A DNA stretch of 64,000 bases from Paenibacillus sanguinis 2301083 = DSM 16941 (GCF_000374825.1 NZ_KB895378.1:141048-205047); one strand, 5' to 3'. Shown: positions 24,834 to 34,744, counted from the stretch's first letter. Numbers and translations: made by a program. Notes: generated from the sequence alone by a model not told the origin.

Positions 24834-26009
24834 ATGATAAACAAACATAACAAGCACAGTCTGGGCAAGCTGCTGGTGCTAGCCCTGGCCCTCATCTGTC
24901 TCGTCCCGGCAAGCCTTGATGCTGTCGCAGCAGCGCCAGTCAAGGTCAAAAATGTGGTTTTGCTGGACGCCAATACTAACCTTGCTTATATCCCCGGGCG
25001 GGTATTAAACGGATTCGCGGAGACCCGCGTACAGTGGAATCCTTCGGAAAAGAAACTGCATATTGCTAAAGGCGAATTGCGCATCACCCTGCAGGCGGGC
25101 AGCACCATGGCCTATGTGAACGAAGAGACCCGCATCTTGACGAGTGCCCCCTTTACAGAAGCGGGTACCGCCTATCTTCCATTGCAAGTCGTTAAAGATA
25201 TTCTGCAAGTTCCTATCAAATGGAACAAAGAAACGGCTTCCGTCAGCTTCGGTCAAGCAGAGAAGCAACTCACCCTGCCCTACATGACCCGAAGTACAGC
25301 AGCTAATCAGGGAAAGGCCATCGTCAGCGAACGCAAAAGCTTCAAGATCGGCAGCCGTTCCTTTAAGGTACAGACAGTGACCATCTCGTTGATGGATCCT
25401 AAAGTTCAGCTTAAGGTCGCTTTGGCCGGAGATGAAATTGGCAAAGTTGAGGATCTCAGCAGCCTGGCCAAACGCCACAAGGCGGTTGTAGCAGTTAACG
25501 GCACCTTCTTCAACGCCTACACCTCCGAGGCCCATAAAGCCCCTTATGGTTATATCGTGAGTAATGGCGAATTAAAAATGATAGCCGGCGGCGACAAACG
25601 CACCATCTTCGCCTACGACTCCAATTTGCTGACACAGCTAATCCCTGGCACAGCATTTACAGATGCATTTGCTGAAGGCAATATAGAGGGTGCCTTACAG
25701 GCCGGGCCACGCCTTGTGGTGGATGGCAAGGTAGCCATCGATGTGAAAACAGAGGGCTTCAAAGACCCGAAAATCCTTACCGGTGGCGGAGCACGGAGCG
25801 CACTGGGAATTACCCGTGACCACAAGCTGATTCTGCTGACGACCGGGGGAGCCACGATCCCGCAGTTGGCTGAGATTATGAAGCAAGCCGGAGCCTATCA
25901 AGCCATGAACCTGGATGGCGGAGCTTCCAGCGGGTTGTACTATAATGGCAAGTATCTCACCTCGCCAGGACGCAAAATCAGCAATGCCTTGCTTGTCACC
26001 TATCCTTAG
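24834..26009 (+). CDS. Secreted phosphodiester glycosidase-domain protein with copper amine oxidase-like N-terminal domain
   Basis: A 391-residue exported protein. A signal peptide (about residues 1-35) is followed by a copper-amine-oxidase N-terminal-like domain (about 45-145, common in Paenibacillaceae wall proteins) and a NAGPA domain (about 185-390). The latter ends in the family signature NLDGGASSGLYYNGKY and starts with VAVNGTFFNAYT. NAGPA-domain proteins cleave sugar phosphodiesters; bacterial members are linked to teichoic acid or exopolysaccharide turnover. ATG 24834 follows AAGGAG; an upstream ATG at 24801 lacks a site. The gene is monocistronic. Confidence 0.88.
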   Translation: MINKHNKHSLGKLLVLALALICLVPASLDAVAAAPVKVKNVVLLDANTNLAYIPGRVLNGFAETRVQWNPSEKKLHIAKGELRITLQAGSTMAYVNEETRILTSAPFTEAGTAYLPLQVVKDILQVPIKWNKETASVSFGQAEKQLTLPYMTRSTAANQGKAIVSERKSFKIGSRSFKVQTVTISLMDPKVQLKVALAGDEIGKVEDLSSLAKRHKAVVAVNGTFFNAYTSEAHKAPYGYIVSNGELKMIAGGDKRTIFAYDSNLLTQLIPGTAFTDAFAEGNIEGALQAGPRLVVDGKVAIDVKTEGFKDPKILTGGGARSALGITRDHKLILLTTGGATIPQLAEIMKQAGAYQAMNLDGGASSGLYYNGKYLTSPGRKISNALLVTYP

Positions 26010-26157
26010 AAGCAGGTTAACAAGCTCGCTAGAGAACGAATAATTAGTAAAATAGAAAATGAGTATAAGACTTATAAAACCTCGAGGGTGTTTGGAAGCA
26101 AACAGATAGAAGAGAGTAAACTGAAAACTATGAAAACTATTTTAAGATATCCTGTTC

Positions 26158-27144
26158 TCACACCTCATCGGCAGCATAACGCAAACCAAATTGATGTCTG
26201 GCTTCCTCCATCAGCTCCGCCACGGCAAGGGACCGGGCATGTGTGTTGATATCACTTTCTCTCCGCCCGCTCTTAATCAAATCAATGAATTCCAGCGCCT
26301 CGTAATACATGGATTCCTGTGGCTGGGAGCGGGTCAACTCCTCCGTCGTCCCGTCACGATACATAATTTTCACCTCATAGGGCTGATTGATTCGATCAAT
26401 GACAATCGTTCCATTCTCCCCTTGAATCTCGGTGGGCAAGTAGGAATCCGTAATTTTCGAGTACATAATAATTCCATCCATATCGGGATAGCGAACCATG
26501 AGGCCACCCTGCCCATCCACTCCGGAGGATAACATGACCGCAGAGGCCTGCACTTCTTCCGGCTTGCCAAATAATGTGACCATCGGGTAGATGCAATAGA
26601 TGCCCAAATCCATCAGCGCCCCGTTGGAGAAGGCCGGGTTAAATGCATTCAGCACTTTCCCCTGCTTGAAAGCATCATATCGCGAAGAATACTGGCAATA
26701 GCTTGAAAAATAACGGCGCACCCTGCCAATTTTGTACAAATTATCATGAACCGCCCGGAAGTTGGGCATCAAGGTCGACTTCAGTGCTTCCATTAGCAGC
26801 ACATCGTTACGCCCCGCCGCCTCAATCATCCGCCGGACCTCCGCCGCATTGGAAGCCATCGGCTTTTCGCATAACACATGCTTGCCATGGTCCATCATCA
26901 GAATGGCCTGCTCGGCATGCAAGGAATTCGGGCTGGCGATATATACGGCGTCGACCTCCGGGCTGGAAGCCATCTCTGCCAAATCCGTGAATACCTGCGG
27001 ATCTCCAAACTTGGCGGCAAAGTCCCTCCCCTTCTCAGCAGATCGGGAGTAAACGGCAGTCAGCGCAAATTGCTCTGTTTCCAGAGCGGATTGGATAAAA
27101 CGTTCTGTGATCCAATTCGTCCCAATGATGGCGAAACGTATCAA
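26158..27144 (-). CDS. Gfo/Idh/MocA-family oxidoreductase
   Basis: A 328-residue dehydrogenase with the nucleotide-binding start IRFAIIGTNWITERF, EKPMASN near residue 93 and NGALMDLGIYCIYPMVTLFG near residue 172. The Asp/Tyr arrangement places it in the same branch as the 16250 product. The start codon appears to be TTG (27144), with AAGGGG about 10 nt upstream. It is divergent from the SGNH hydrolase gene. It is the fifth family member in the window, and the substrate is unknown. Confidence 0.88.
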   Translation of the reverse strand: MIRFAIIGTNWITERFIQSALETEQFALTAVYSRSAEKGRDFAAKFGDPQVFTDLAEMASSPEVDAVYIASPNSLHAEQAILMMDHGKHVLCEKPMASNAAEVRRMIEAAGRNDVLLMEALKSTLMPNFRAVHDNLYKIGRVRRYFSSYCQYSSRYDAFKQGKVLNAFNPAFSNGALMDLGIYCIYPMVTLFGKPEEVQASAVMLSSGVDGQGGLMVRYPDMDGIIMYSKITDSYLPTEIQGENGTIVIDRINQPYEVKIMYRDGTTEELTRSQPQESMYYEALEFIDLIKSGRRESDINTHARSLAVAELMEEARHQFGLRYAADEV

Positions 27145-27310
27145 AGTGATGTCATCCCCTTTTTCGTATATGAATCAGCTACCCGTATTCTCTCATTCCC
27201 CGTCAGCCTTGTCCACATTCCTTTTGCAAAACCTGCTTTATTCGTGCATAACTTACTTGCATGGGCTAAGTCAACTCCATTACAATAGAAGTTGAAGAGA
27301 GGTGAGAGCC

Positions 27311-28072
27311 ATGAATGAACATAGTCGCGCTTGGTTGAATCAAGACTTGAAGTACATCGTCAGCGGAGATTCCATATCGAAGGGCGTCATTTATGACGAG
27401 ACACGCAGCAGATACGTCGTACTGGAGAATAATTACGTTTCCTTGCTGCAACAGAAGCTAAAGGGAGCGATTCACAACACCGCCCGGTTCGGTAATACGC
27501 TTGTTAAGGGGTTAACCAACCTGAAGAGGGATGTGGAGAAGGATAAGCCCAACATCGTGCTAATTGAATACGGTGGCAATGATTGCGACTTTAACTGGAA
27601 TGAAATTGCCCTTAATCCGGATGCAGAGCATAGTCCAAAGACGGATTTTACCATCTTCGAGAAGAAGCTGACAGAAGCGATTGAGTTTGTGAAGAGCCAA
27701 CGCATTATTCCGGTGCTGATGAGCCTTCCGCCGTTAAATGCCGACAAGTATTTTAAATGGGTCAGCAAAAGCGATCCTGAGGCGGAGAAAAACATCATGA
27801 AGTGGCTAGGTAGCGTTACGAAGATTTATTGGTGGCAGGAGCGCTACAACTCAACGATTCTCAAGGTATCCGCTCAGACCAAGACGAGATATATCGATGT
27901 GCGCGGCGCATTTCTGGAGCATCCCGATTTTACTCGCTTCCTTTGCTCCGACGGGATTCACCCCAATGAGGACGGACATCGCCTTATCTGCGATAAGGTG
28001 CTGGAGTTCATTCGCAACCATTACCGGCAGCTCTTGCGTGAGAATGGCGAAGGACACCTGGTTATAGAATAA
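27311..28072 (+). CDS. SGNH/GDSL-family hydrolase
   Basis: A 253-residue cytoplasmic SGNH esterase/lipase. The nucleophile is Ser21 in VSGDSISKG; the oxyanion residues are Gly in RFGNT and Asn in YGGNDCDF; the catalytic Asp and His are in SDGIHPNEDGH near residue 220. No signal peptide, unlike many secreted relatives. The ATG at 27311 follows GAGAGGTGA. Substrate class unknown (acyl or acetyl ester, possibly on a carbohydrate, given the dehydrogenase transcribed the other way). Confidence 0.88.
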   Translation: MNEHSRAWLNQDLKYIVSGDSISKGVIYDETRSRYVVLENNYVSLLQQKLKGAIHNTARFGNTLVKGLTNLKRDVEKDKPNIVLIEYGGNDCDFNWNEIALNPDAEHSPKTDFTIFEKKLTEAIEFVKSQRIIPVLMSLPPLNADKYFKWVSKSDPEAEKNIMKWLGSVTKIYWWQERYNSTILKVSAQTKTRYIDVRGAFLEHPDFTRFLCSDGIHPNEDGHRLICDKVLEFIRNHYRQLLRENGEGHLVIE

Positions 28073-28124
28073 ATGGCGTGGGAATAGCGTTAGCCTTGGC
28101 TACCGCTCCCGCGCCATATTTTGT
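28073..28124 (+). terminator. Terminator of the SGNH hydrolase gene
   Basis: ATGGCGTGGGA (28073-28083) pairs with TCCCGCGCCAT (28107-28117) with one wobble and is followed by ATTTTGT. Confidence 0.7.
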
Positions 28125-28178
28125 ACCTGCTGATTTCAACCTGCTTCCGGCTCGCCAGCAACTCAGCGTATGGGACAG

Positions 28179-28676
28179 TTATTGAAGCTGCTGCAGGTCT
28201 GCCCATACCTTCTTGTTGCTATATCGCTTATCCGTGCTGATATCTGGTCCAAACCATGCTGGAGGAGCAAAGGCCAGCGCCTGTTCCTCGGACTCGAATT
28301 CAACCTCCAGCACGATGAAGTCGATCTGATCATAACGGTCAATCTCTAGAACGATTCCTTTCCATTCTGCGGTCACTCGGCGTTTCGTCAACGCTACCGC
28401 CCCGTGTACCTCCGTAATCTGACGGTACAGCCCCTCCGAGATCGAGACTTCAACCTCTTCCCGTGTCAGACCAAAACCTCGTTTGAATGTATGCGTATAA
28501 TCAATTTCTCCGGTACGCAAATTTTCAATTCTACGAACGCGCAGCTCCTGATCCTCATGCAAAGCCAGATAGATCTGGTCGATGGCATGCTCCGATTGGA
28601 TGCGTAATTGCCCCTCCTTGATTAAAGCCTCCGGGTAAGCCGGCAGCAAAAACTTTCGTTCAATTTCTAGTGACAA
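28179..28676 (-). CDS. CYTH-domain protein (triphosphatase-like)
   Basis: A 165-residue protein of the CYTH superfamily, triphosphate-tunnel enzymes that hydrolyse tripolyphosphate or thiamine triphosphate. The signature ExExK is EIERK at the very N terminus; further charged residues line the tunnel (ELRVRRIE, YTHTFKRG, EIDRYD, VLEVEFESEE). I place the start at TTG 28676: AAGGAGG lies 9 nt upstream, and this puts EIERK at residue 4, as the family requires. A longer frame from ATG 28706 would contain that ribosome-binding site. Exact substrate not determinable. Confidence 0.85.
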   Translation of the reverse strand: MSLEIERKFLLPAYPEALIKEGQLRIQSEHAIDQIYLALHEDQELRVRRIENLRTGEIDYTHTFKRGFGLTREEVEVSISEGLYRQITEVHGAVALTKRRVTAEWKGIVLEIDRYDQIDFIVLEVEFESEEQALAFAPPAWFGPDISTDKRYSNKKVWADLQQLQ

Positions 28677-28742
28677 GGGAACATACCTCCTTTTGTTCAT
28701 CCCCATCAGTATAGCGAGCGCGGCTTATCTCTACAAGCAGAT

Positions 28743-29345
28743 TCATCCATCTTGACCTTGCCGGATGGCATCCAGCTTGAGGGCTTGAAGAGCTTTTGCT
28801 TTGGCCACATTGTAGCTTTGCCAGGACGTATCCTGGTGGCTCAGCCAATCCCAGCGCTCATGAAGCTCGCGCCTCAGGCTCTCATTTCCTTCCTCGCGGC
28901 TGAACTTTAATAGCGATGGCACCGTATCAAGCGAAAGTCCTGCCAAGTATTCCGCATCGATATGTCCACTCACTTGGTAACGCTCTATATTTTGCTGTAA
29001 AATAATCCGGTCCATATTCACGTAATTGACGAGCAGATATGCCGCCAGACTCACCACAATCATACACTTCGCAAGAGGAAGCGAGTTAACATGGATGCGT
29101 AAACCAGCACAAGCCAGCAGTACCGCCAGATAGAGCATGAAGCCATGTGACAGGAAGCGAATATAGGTATAGCCATAGGCCTCCTCATACAGTATAAGCC
29201 GGGTGAAAGCGGAGACCAGCATTACTGCCGAGCAGCCTACCACAACATAGAGGAGGACTTGATTGAATTGCCGCAAGCCTTTCCCCGACTCCCCGGTACA
29301 TGTCAGCACAATCGCCAACAGGGCAAAATTCTGGTTCCCGCCCTC
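28743..29345 (-). pseudogene. C-terminal remnant of a DUF4153/DUF4173-type membrane protein
   Basis: About 200 codons with three hydrophobic segments (VLLYVVVGCSAVMLVSAFTR, FMLYLAVLLACAGL, MIVVSLAAYLLVNYV) followed by a soluble tail with YLAGLSLDTVPSLLKFS. This resembles only the C-terminal part of the much longer DUF4153/DUF4173 membrane proteins. No ribosome-binding site or family N terminus precedes it; the reading frame closes within about 20 codons upstream of the first membrane segment. The first two-thirds appear deleted. It may still be translated, but is best treated as a relic. Confidence 0.65.
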
Positions 29346-29575
29346 CAACTAGCCTGTTTGCCCGTTGCAGCTATTAATTAAATATGGGCTCAATCTAAAA
29401 ATCAGTGCTTGCCAACAGACATCACGGAAGAACCCTACGGATTCCTAGCGCCTCATCGTCCACATAACAAACACTGAGTCTATATTTATTAAAAAAATAG
29501 TCAAAAACTGAAACATCTGCCCGTCCTCCTGCGTCAGAAAACTAAATAATCATCATAAGGATAGGAGAGATAGCG

Positions 29576-30505
29576 ATGAATAAGAAGAAACGGCTGGTTA
29601 AAGCACCGAAATTAACCCTGCTGATGGTCATTGTATTGACCATGGTTTTTGGCTCTAGCGCCTCCGCGTTTAACGACATCAAAGGGGACAAGGAACAGAA
29701 AGCCATTGAACGTCTGGAGCAGCGGGGATTTATTAAGGGGGATTTGAACGGCCGATTCCATCCGTTCGAGAAGATGAACGGAGCCGCGGCTGTCACCCTG
29801 ATCGTAAACGCGCTAGACCTTAATATAGATAACATCGATTACGTCAAAGAGCCAAAAGCCAGCGATTACTTTACCCATGTCAAGGATAATGTCTGGTATT
29901 CTCAGGCCTTCGTGATTGCCGCAGTGAACCAACTCGATATTTCCAAGGATATCAAGCCTTCCAGTCCGGTAACCAAGGAGCAGTTCACTCATTGGCTGTT
30001 CAAGGCGCTGAACACGAAGGGTGAATTCGCCTGGACCCTGCAATATACAGAAATTGCGGATAACGAACAAATCAACCCTGACTATGCTAGCAGCATTCAG
30101 ACAATGCTGAACGGGGGAATCATCTCCCTGGACAAGGATCAGAAATTTAATCCGACTCAGTCTGTCACACGCAGTGAAGCAGTAGGCATGGTTTATCGGA
30201 CGCTCGAATTTATTGAGAACATCCAGACAATCGAACCTGCGCCAGTTAATCTATATGATCCAAGTCTGAAGACGGAAGCCGTCTCCAAGGAAATTACAAA
30301 GGTAACGATTTCCGGCATGGCTCCACATCCTGGCTATGCTCTGGAGATTGCCAGTGTGGAATATAGCAAAGGCACCGCCCTGGTCCATTGCCGCGTGCTG
30401 CCACCAGACCCCGATATGGTCTACCCTCAAGTGATTAGTGAAGTTACCGCTGTTACTTACATCCCGGCAGGGTATAAGGCCGAGCTGGGTACCGTATCGG
30501 AATAA
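29576..30505 (+). CDS. SLH-domain surface protein with PrcB-like C terminus
   Basis: A 309-residue exported protein. A signal peptide (about 1-32, ending SSASA) is followed by three SLH repeats (about residues 33-80, 95-145 and 155-215; the third is the clearest, with KFNPTQSVTRSEAVGMVYRT), which anchor proteins to pyruvylated cell-wall polymer. The last 70 residues (SGMAPHPGYALEIASVEYSKG and following) resemble the PrcB C-terminal domain found with SLH in other Firmicutes. It carries no enzymatic motif. The ATG follows AGGAGAG. Monocistronic, with a terminator 13 bp downstream. Confidence 0.85.
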   Translation: MNKKKRLVKAPKLTLLMVIVLTMVFGSSASAFNDIKGDKEQKAIERLEQRGFIKGDLNGRFHPFEKMNGAAAVTLIVNALDLNIDNIDYVKEPKASDYFTHVKDNVWYSQAFVIAAVNQLDISKDIKPSSPVTKEQFTHWLFKALNTKGEFAWTLQYTEIADNEQINPDYASSIQTMLNGGIISLDKDQKFNPTQSVTRSEAVGMVYRTLEFIENIQTIEPAPVNLYDPSLKTEAVSKEITKVTISGMAPHPGYALEIASVEYSKGTALVHCRVLPPDPDMVYPQVISEVTAVTYIPAGYKAELGTVSE

Positions 30506-30517
30506 TACACACAACCA

Positions 30518-30567
30518 AAAGAATGGACAGGAGCGGCACTTCAAGCCGCACACTGTCCATTCTTTTT
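30518..30567. terminator. Bidirectional terminator between SLH gene and alr
   Basis: AAAAGAATGGACAG pairs with CTGTCCATTCTTTT around an inner GCGGC/GCCGC stem. T-runs occur on both sides, so it should serve both convergent genes. Confidence 0.82.
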
Positions 30568-30573
30568 GTGTAT

Positions 30574-31737
30574 TCACACCGCATACAGGCGTGGAACCCG
30601 TTGGCTGATCAAGCATATTACTTCGTAATGAATGGTGTTTATCCAAGCCGCCAGCTCATCAAGAGGGATCCCCTCGCCCTGCTCGTTACTGCCGAACAGA
30701 ATCACCTCATCGCCTGGTGATACCCCCTGAACTCCGGTGACATCCAGCATCGTCTGGTCCATGCAGATTCGGCCAATGACCGGAACTCGCTGCCCCCGCA
30801 CCCAAGCAAAGCCGCAGTTCGACAAGTTGCGCGTTAAACCATCGGCATAGCCGATAGGAAGAGTGGCGATGAGACTTTTATCCACGGCTCGATAAGTACG
30901 TCCGTAGCCCACGGTTTGGCCTGGCTGAACAGAGTGCAGCGCCGCTATCCTCGTCTTCAGCGACATGGCCTGCCGGAGTGGATATTCAGGCAAACGCAAT
31001 GGTTCCGAAGGGTATAATCCATACAAGGCAATGCCTACCCTGATCATATCCAGATGCATTTCGGGGAAACGCATCGCTGCCGCACTGTTGCAGCAATGCT
31101 TGATCGGAATATGGAAGCCCCTGCTCTCCAAGGCTTCAATGCAAGCGGTAAACCGGGCGAACTGTTGCCGGGCAAAGTCCGTATCAACACCATCGGCATC
31201 AGCAAAATGAGTAAACAAGCCCTCCACCAGCACATAAGGAGCAGCCGCTGAAGCCTGCTCCATCAGCTCAATTACAGCCGGAATGGAAGCTATGCCAATC
31301 CGGCTCATGCCCGTGTCGAATTTTAAATGAATTCGAGCTGTATTTTGATTCCGCCGCGCACAGATGATAACCTCCTGCAGCACTTCTTCAGTGAACACGG
31401 TAAGCGTGATGTTCTGCATCAAGGCCGCTTCCACTGCATGGGGCGGCGTGTAGCCGAGCACAAGAACGGGCTGCATGATCCCTGAATCTCTTAACTGCAA
31501 TCCTTCATCGACAAGCGCTACACCAAGGTATTCGGCCCCCGCATGAATGGCTGTGCGGGCCACCTGTACGGCCCCATGACCGTAGGCATTTGCTTTAACG
31601 ACCGCCATCAGACGACAGTCCCGAGCCTTCTGTCTGCTGAATAACCTTGTGTTATGAGCAATCGCCGGAAGTGAAATCTCCGCCCACGTATCCCGGCTTC
31701 CCGTGGGGGAAGTGAACTGAGCTGCTATGGTCTTCAT
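30574..31737 (-). CDS. alr: Alanine racemase
   Basis: A 387-residue pyridoxal-phosphate fold-III enzyme interconverting L- and D-alanine for peptidoglycan. The Lys that binds the cofactor is in MAVVKANAYGHGAV (about residue 43); the second catalytic base, Tyr, is in TVGYGRTYRA; the conserved IGRICMDQTMLD is near residue 315. ATG 31737 follows AAAGAGG. It is divergent from alanine dehydrogenase, so D-Ala supply and alanine breakdown are side by side. In spore formers a second alanine racemase is often present for spores; which one this is cannot be told. Confidence 0.95.
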   Translation of the reverse strand: MKTIAAQFTSPTGSRDTWAEISLPAIAHNTRLFSRQKARDCRLMAVVKANAYGHGAVQVARTAIHAGAEYLGVALVDEGLQLRDSGIMQPVLVLGYTPPHAVEAALMQNITLTVFTEEVLQEVIICARRNQNTARIHLKFDTGMSRIGIASIPAVIELMEQASAAAPYVLVEGLFTHFADADGVDTDFARQQFARFTACIEALESRGFHIPIKHCCNSAAAMRFPEMHLDMIRVGIALYGLYPSEPLRLPEYPLRQAMSLKTRIAALHSVQPGQTVGYGRTYRAVDKSLIATLPIGYADGLTRNLSNCGFAWVRGQRVPVIGRICMDQTMLDVTGVQGVSPGDEVILFGSNEQGEGIPLDELAAWINTIHYEVICLISQRVPRLYAV

Positions 31738-31864
31738 TGACACTGCCTCTTTCCGGATAAAAATGTTAAATTTAATCCATGTCAGTATTTTCCCATAATT
31801 TTAGAATTTTTTGTGATTTTTCTTGAAAAAACTTTAAATATCCGCTCATTTAACGTCATATTAA

Positions 31865-31893
31865 TTGACAAACTCTGCCGATCAGAGGATAAA
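31865..31893 (+). promoter_or_regulatory. Sigma-A-type promoter of the alanine dehydrogenase gene
   Basis: TTGACA (31865-31870), 17 nt, GATAAA (31888-31893), about 50 bp before the ald start codon. Confidence 0.7.
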
Positions 31894-31945
31894 ATAGAAG
31901 CGAATTCAGATTTATATGTTAGATAACATGACAGGAGGAAGCTAT

Positions 31946-33061
31946 ATGATCGTAGGCGTACCCCGGGAAATTAAAAACAATGAGAACCGGGTGGCAATGA
32001 CCCCCGCAACCGCACATCTGCTCATCAACGCAGGTCATGAGGTATGGATGGAGAAGGATGCCGGAGCGGGAAGCGGCTTCTCAGATGCCGAATATGCAGC
32101 GGTAGGCGCCAAATTGGTGGCCACAGCCGCCGAAGCCTGGTCCACAGACATGGTTATGAAGGTCAAAGAGCCGCAACCCGAGGAATACCGTTTTTTTCGC
32201 CAAGGACTTATCTTGTTTACGTACCTTCACCTGGCTTCAGAGCTGGAATTAACCCTTGCCCTCAAAGGCAGCGGCGTAACTGCCATCGCCTATGAGACGG
32301 TCGAGGTGAACAAAACCCTCCCATTGCTTACGCCAATGAGTGAGGTCGCCGGGCGGATGTCTGTACAGATTGGCGCCCAATTCCTGGAGAAGCCCCACGG
32401 TGGCAAGGGTATCCTGCTCGGTGGTGTTCCCGGCGTCAAGCGAGGCAAGGTTACGATCATCGGCGGCGGTGTGGTGGGGACGAACGCCGCACGAATGGCT
32501 ATGGGCCTGGGCGCAGATGTAACGATTATTGATCTGAGCGCTGACCGACTGCGTGAGTTGGAGGATACCTTTGACAAGGGCGTCCAGACCTTGATGTCCA
32601 GTCCGCAGCATATTGCCGAAGCGGTCCGGGAAGCCGATCTTGTCATCGGTGCGGTGCTGATCACCGGGGCCAAAGCGCCCAAGCTTGTGACCGAAGAGAT
32701 GGTCAAGTCCATGTCTGCCAGGTCAGTCATTGTTGACGTAGCCATCGATCAGGGCGGCATATTTGAAACCGTAGACCACATCACAACTCATTCCGAGCCA
32801 ACCTATGTGAAGCATGGTGTCATTCATTACGCCGTAGCCAACATGCCTGGTGCCGTTCCCCGCACCTCCACACTGGCTCTTGTTAATGCCACCATGTCAT
32901 ATGCGCTTGATATTGCCTCCAAAGGCGTACACTTGGCGTTAAGTGAGTCCGATGCCCTGAGAAGAGGCGTGAATGTTGCGGGCGGTTCCATTACCTACGC
33001 CTCCGTTGCCCATGATCTTCATCTGGAATACACTCCGGTAGAACAGGTCTTGAAGCTATAA
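31946..33061 (+). CDS. ald: Alanine dehydrogenase
   Basis: A 371-residue NAD-dependent alanine dehydrogenase, converting L-alanine to pyruvate and ammonia; in bacilli it is needed for normal sporulation on alanine. The N-terminal catalytic signature [17 protein letters not shown] is followed by [11 protein letters not shown] and [17 protein letters not shown]; the NAD-binding loop is [15 protein letters not shown] (about 170). ATG 31946 has AGGAGG 9 nt upstream. Its stop codon lies 2 bp from the end of the convergent MocR gene, with no terminator between. Confidence 0.95.
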   Translation: MIVGVPREIKNNENRVAMTPATAHLLINAGHEVWMEKDAGAGSGFSDAEYAAVGAKLVATAAEAWSTDMVMKVKEPQPEEYRFFRQGLILFTYLHLASELELTLALKGSGVTAIAYETVEVNKTLPLLTPMSEVAGRMSVQIGAQFLEKPHGGKGILLGGVPGVKRGKVTIIGGGVVGTNAARMAMGLGADVTIIDLSADRLRELEDTFDKGVQTLMSSPQHIAEAVREADLVIGAVLITGAKAPKLVTEEMVKSMSARSVIVDVAIDQGGIFETVDHITTHSEPTYVKHGVIHYAVANMPGAVPRTSTLALVNATMSYALDIASKGVHLALSESDALRRGVNVAGGSITYASVAHDLHLEYTPVEQVLKL

Positions 33062-33063
33062 GA

Positions 33064-34629
33064 TCAATCAGCGGACCTGCCGCCTGACGGCTTGAGAGCG
33101 AGCAGTCTTGCCGCCGTTTCGCCAATCAGGCGGATCCCCTGGGTAATGTCCTCATCCTTGACACGGGAAATTCCAAGGCGCAGCGTATGACGTCCACCCC
33201 CATCGGTGAAGAACATATCCCCCGGTGTAAAAATAACCCCCTGTGCCGCACAGGCTTGCAATAGCTCCCACGTGTCAAAGCCCTCCCTGAATTCCAAAAA
33301 CAGATGCAAGCCTCCACTGCCCGAGAGCCGGGCATAAGGGACAAATTCCTCACAGCAGGCCCGGGCCAGCTCATATTTCCGCTTATATTCCGTCCTGGCT
33401 TTCTTCATATATTTCTCCAGATGGCCGTTGTGTAGATATTGATACAACACGGATTGATCCAAGGTTGAGGTGTGGATGCTGCGCGCCCGCTTGACACTCT
33501 CAAGCACCTCGATTAATTCCCGGTCCGCCAGCACCCACCCGATGCGAATGCCGGGGAACAGGACCTTGGAGAAGCTGCCCAGATACACCACGCCGTTCCC
33601 CTGCCCGGACATTGCAATCAGCGGAGCCACATGAGCGCCGGAATAGCGCAGCTCTTCATTGAACCCGTCTTCAATGACGGGCACGCGATAACGCCCCAAT
33701 AATTGCAGCAAGGCCAGCCTCTTTTCGGCCGAGGTTACGATGCCCGTGGGATTATGATAAGAAGGAACCAGGTACGCGCAATCATAGGTTTGCTCCTGCA
33801 AGGCCCGCTCCAATGCCGTCAGGTCGAGCCCATCAGGCTGCATCGGAATTCCCGTGATGGCGAATCCATGCCTGCGTAAATTCTTGATGGCCGTATGATG
33901 TGTTGGATTTTCACACAGTACCCGACCAGTAAAGCGTGGGCCCAGGCTGCCTGAGCCACCCGGTCCGTTCTGAACCAGGCCACGGGCAGGCTTCGCTTCC
34001 TCCGTCCCGCCAAGAGAAGACAATACAATGTCCAATCCTTCCGTAAACCCGCTGGTGATCAGCATTTCCTTCCCTGTCAAATCCACACCCTTGCGCTCCA
34101 TATATTTCATCAAATAATCGATGAGGGGCTTGTAGCCCTTAGCATAGCCATAATTAAGCAGCACGCGCCCTTCCACCGCCATACGGTCCAGAAAGGCACG
34201 CTTGACATGATCCAGGTCAAACAATTGTTCATCAGGGGCAATGCTTGTAAAAGAGATGGTTGCTTGCCCGCCGCCCGGGATCGGTTGCTTCCGCTTCATA
34301 TGGTCCAATTCTACGGCAATTCGAGCCTGGTGGTTCATTCGGTCCAACCAGTTCATGTGCCAGGGCTCCAGGTCGGCTCCTTTTGCTACCGAAATACCAG
34401 TGACAAAATTTCCTTTGCCCGTAACGGCATGAATGACCCCTTCGTCCTGTAAGGACTCATAGGCGGCAACTACACTGCCCCTGCTCACGTCCAGCAAACC
34501 GGCCAGCTCGCGGGTGGAGGGCAATCGCTCTCCTTCCTGCAAAGCGCCTTGGGTAATGAGCCAAACGATATAATTTTTTACCTGCAGATATACCGGCGTC
34601 CCGGCTGCAAGCCTGAATTCGTTAAACAT
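33064..34629 (-). CDS. MocR/GabR-type regulator (GntR HTH fused to aminotransferase)
   Basis: A 521-residue chimeric regulator. The N-terminal winged helix (about 8-75: YIVWLITQGALQEGERLPSTRELAGLLDVSRGSV) belongs to GntR; residues about 115-510 are a fold-I aminotransferase domain with the pyridoxal-phosphate Lys in GSFSKVLFPGIRIGW and PSYHNPTGIVTS. Known relatives GabR and PdxR bind pyridoxal phosphate and an amino acid or vitamin to activate adjacent genes. ATG 34629 is 6 nt after a GGGGGCGAG stretch. It is tail-to-tail with ald and upstream of no divergent amino-acid gene, so its target is uncertain; alanine metabolism is a guess. Confidence 0.9.
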   Translation of the reverse strand: MFNEFRLAAGTPVYLQVKNYIVWLITQGALQEGERLPSTRELAGLLDVSRGSVVAAYESLQDEGVIHAVTGKGNFVTGISVAKGADLEPWHMNWLDRMNHQARIAVELDHMKRKQPIPGGGQATISFTSIAPDEQLFDLDHVKRAFLDRMAVEGRVLLNYGYAKGYKPLIDYLMKYMERKGVDLTGKEMLITSGFTEGLDIVLSSLGGTEEAKPARGLVQNGPGGSGSLGPRFTGRVLCENPTHHTAIKNLRRHGFAITGIPMQPDGLDLTALERALQEQTYDCAYLVPSYHNPTGIVTSAEKRLALLQLLGRYRVPVIEDGFNEELRYSGAHVAPLIAMSGQGNGVVYLGSFSKVLFPGIRIGWVLADRELIEVLESVKRARSIHTSTLDQSVLYQYLHNGHLEKYMKKARTEYKRKYELARACCEEFVPYARLSGSGGLHLFLEFREGFDTWELLQACAAQGVIFTPGDMFFTDGGGRHTLRLGISRVKDEDITQGIRLIGETAARLLALKPSGGRSAD

Positions 34630-34670
34630 AATGAACTCGCCCCCACTCTCATGATGGCATACCATCCGCT

Positions 34671-34717
34671 GAAAAGAAAAGAACCACTCTGCTGCTTTTT
34701 CTAGCAGAGAGTGGTTC
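34671..34717 (-). terminator. Terminator of htpG
   Basis: GAACCACTCT-GCT (34681-34693) pairs with AGCAGAGAGTGGTTC (34703-34717) with a small bulge; on the minus strand it is followed by TTTTCTTTTC. Confidence 0.82.
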
Positions 34718-34744
34718 GCACCGTTTGTGGAACATTACTTTAGA

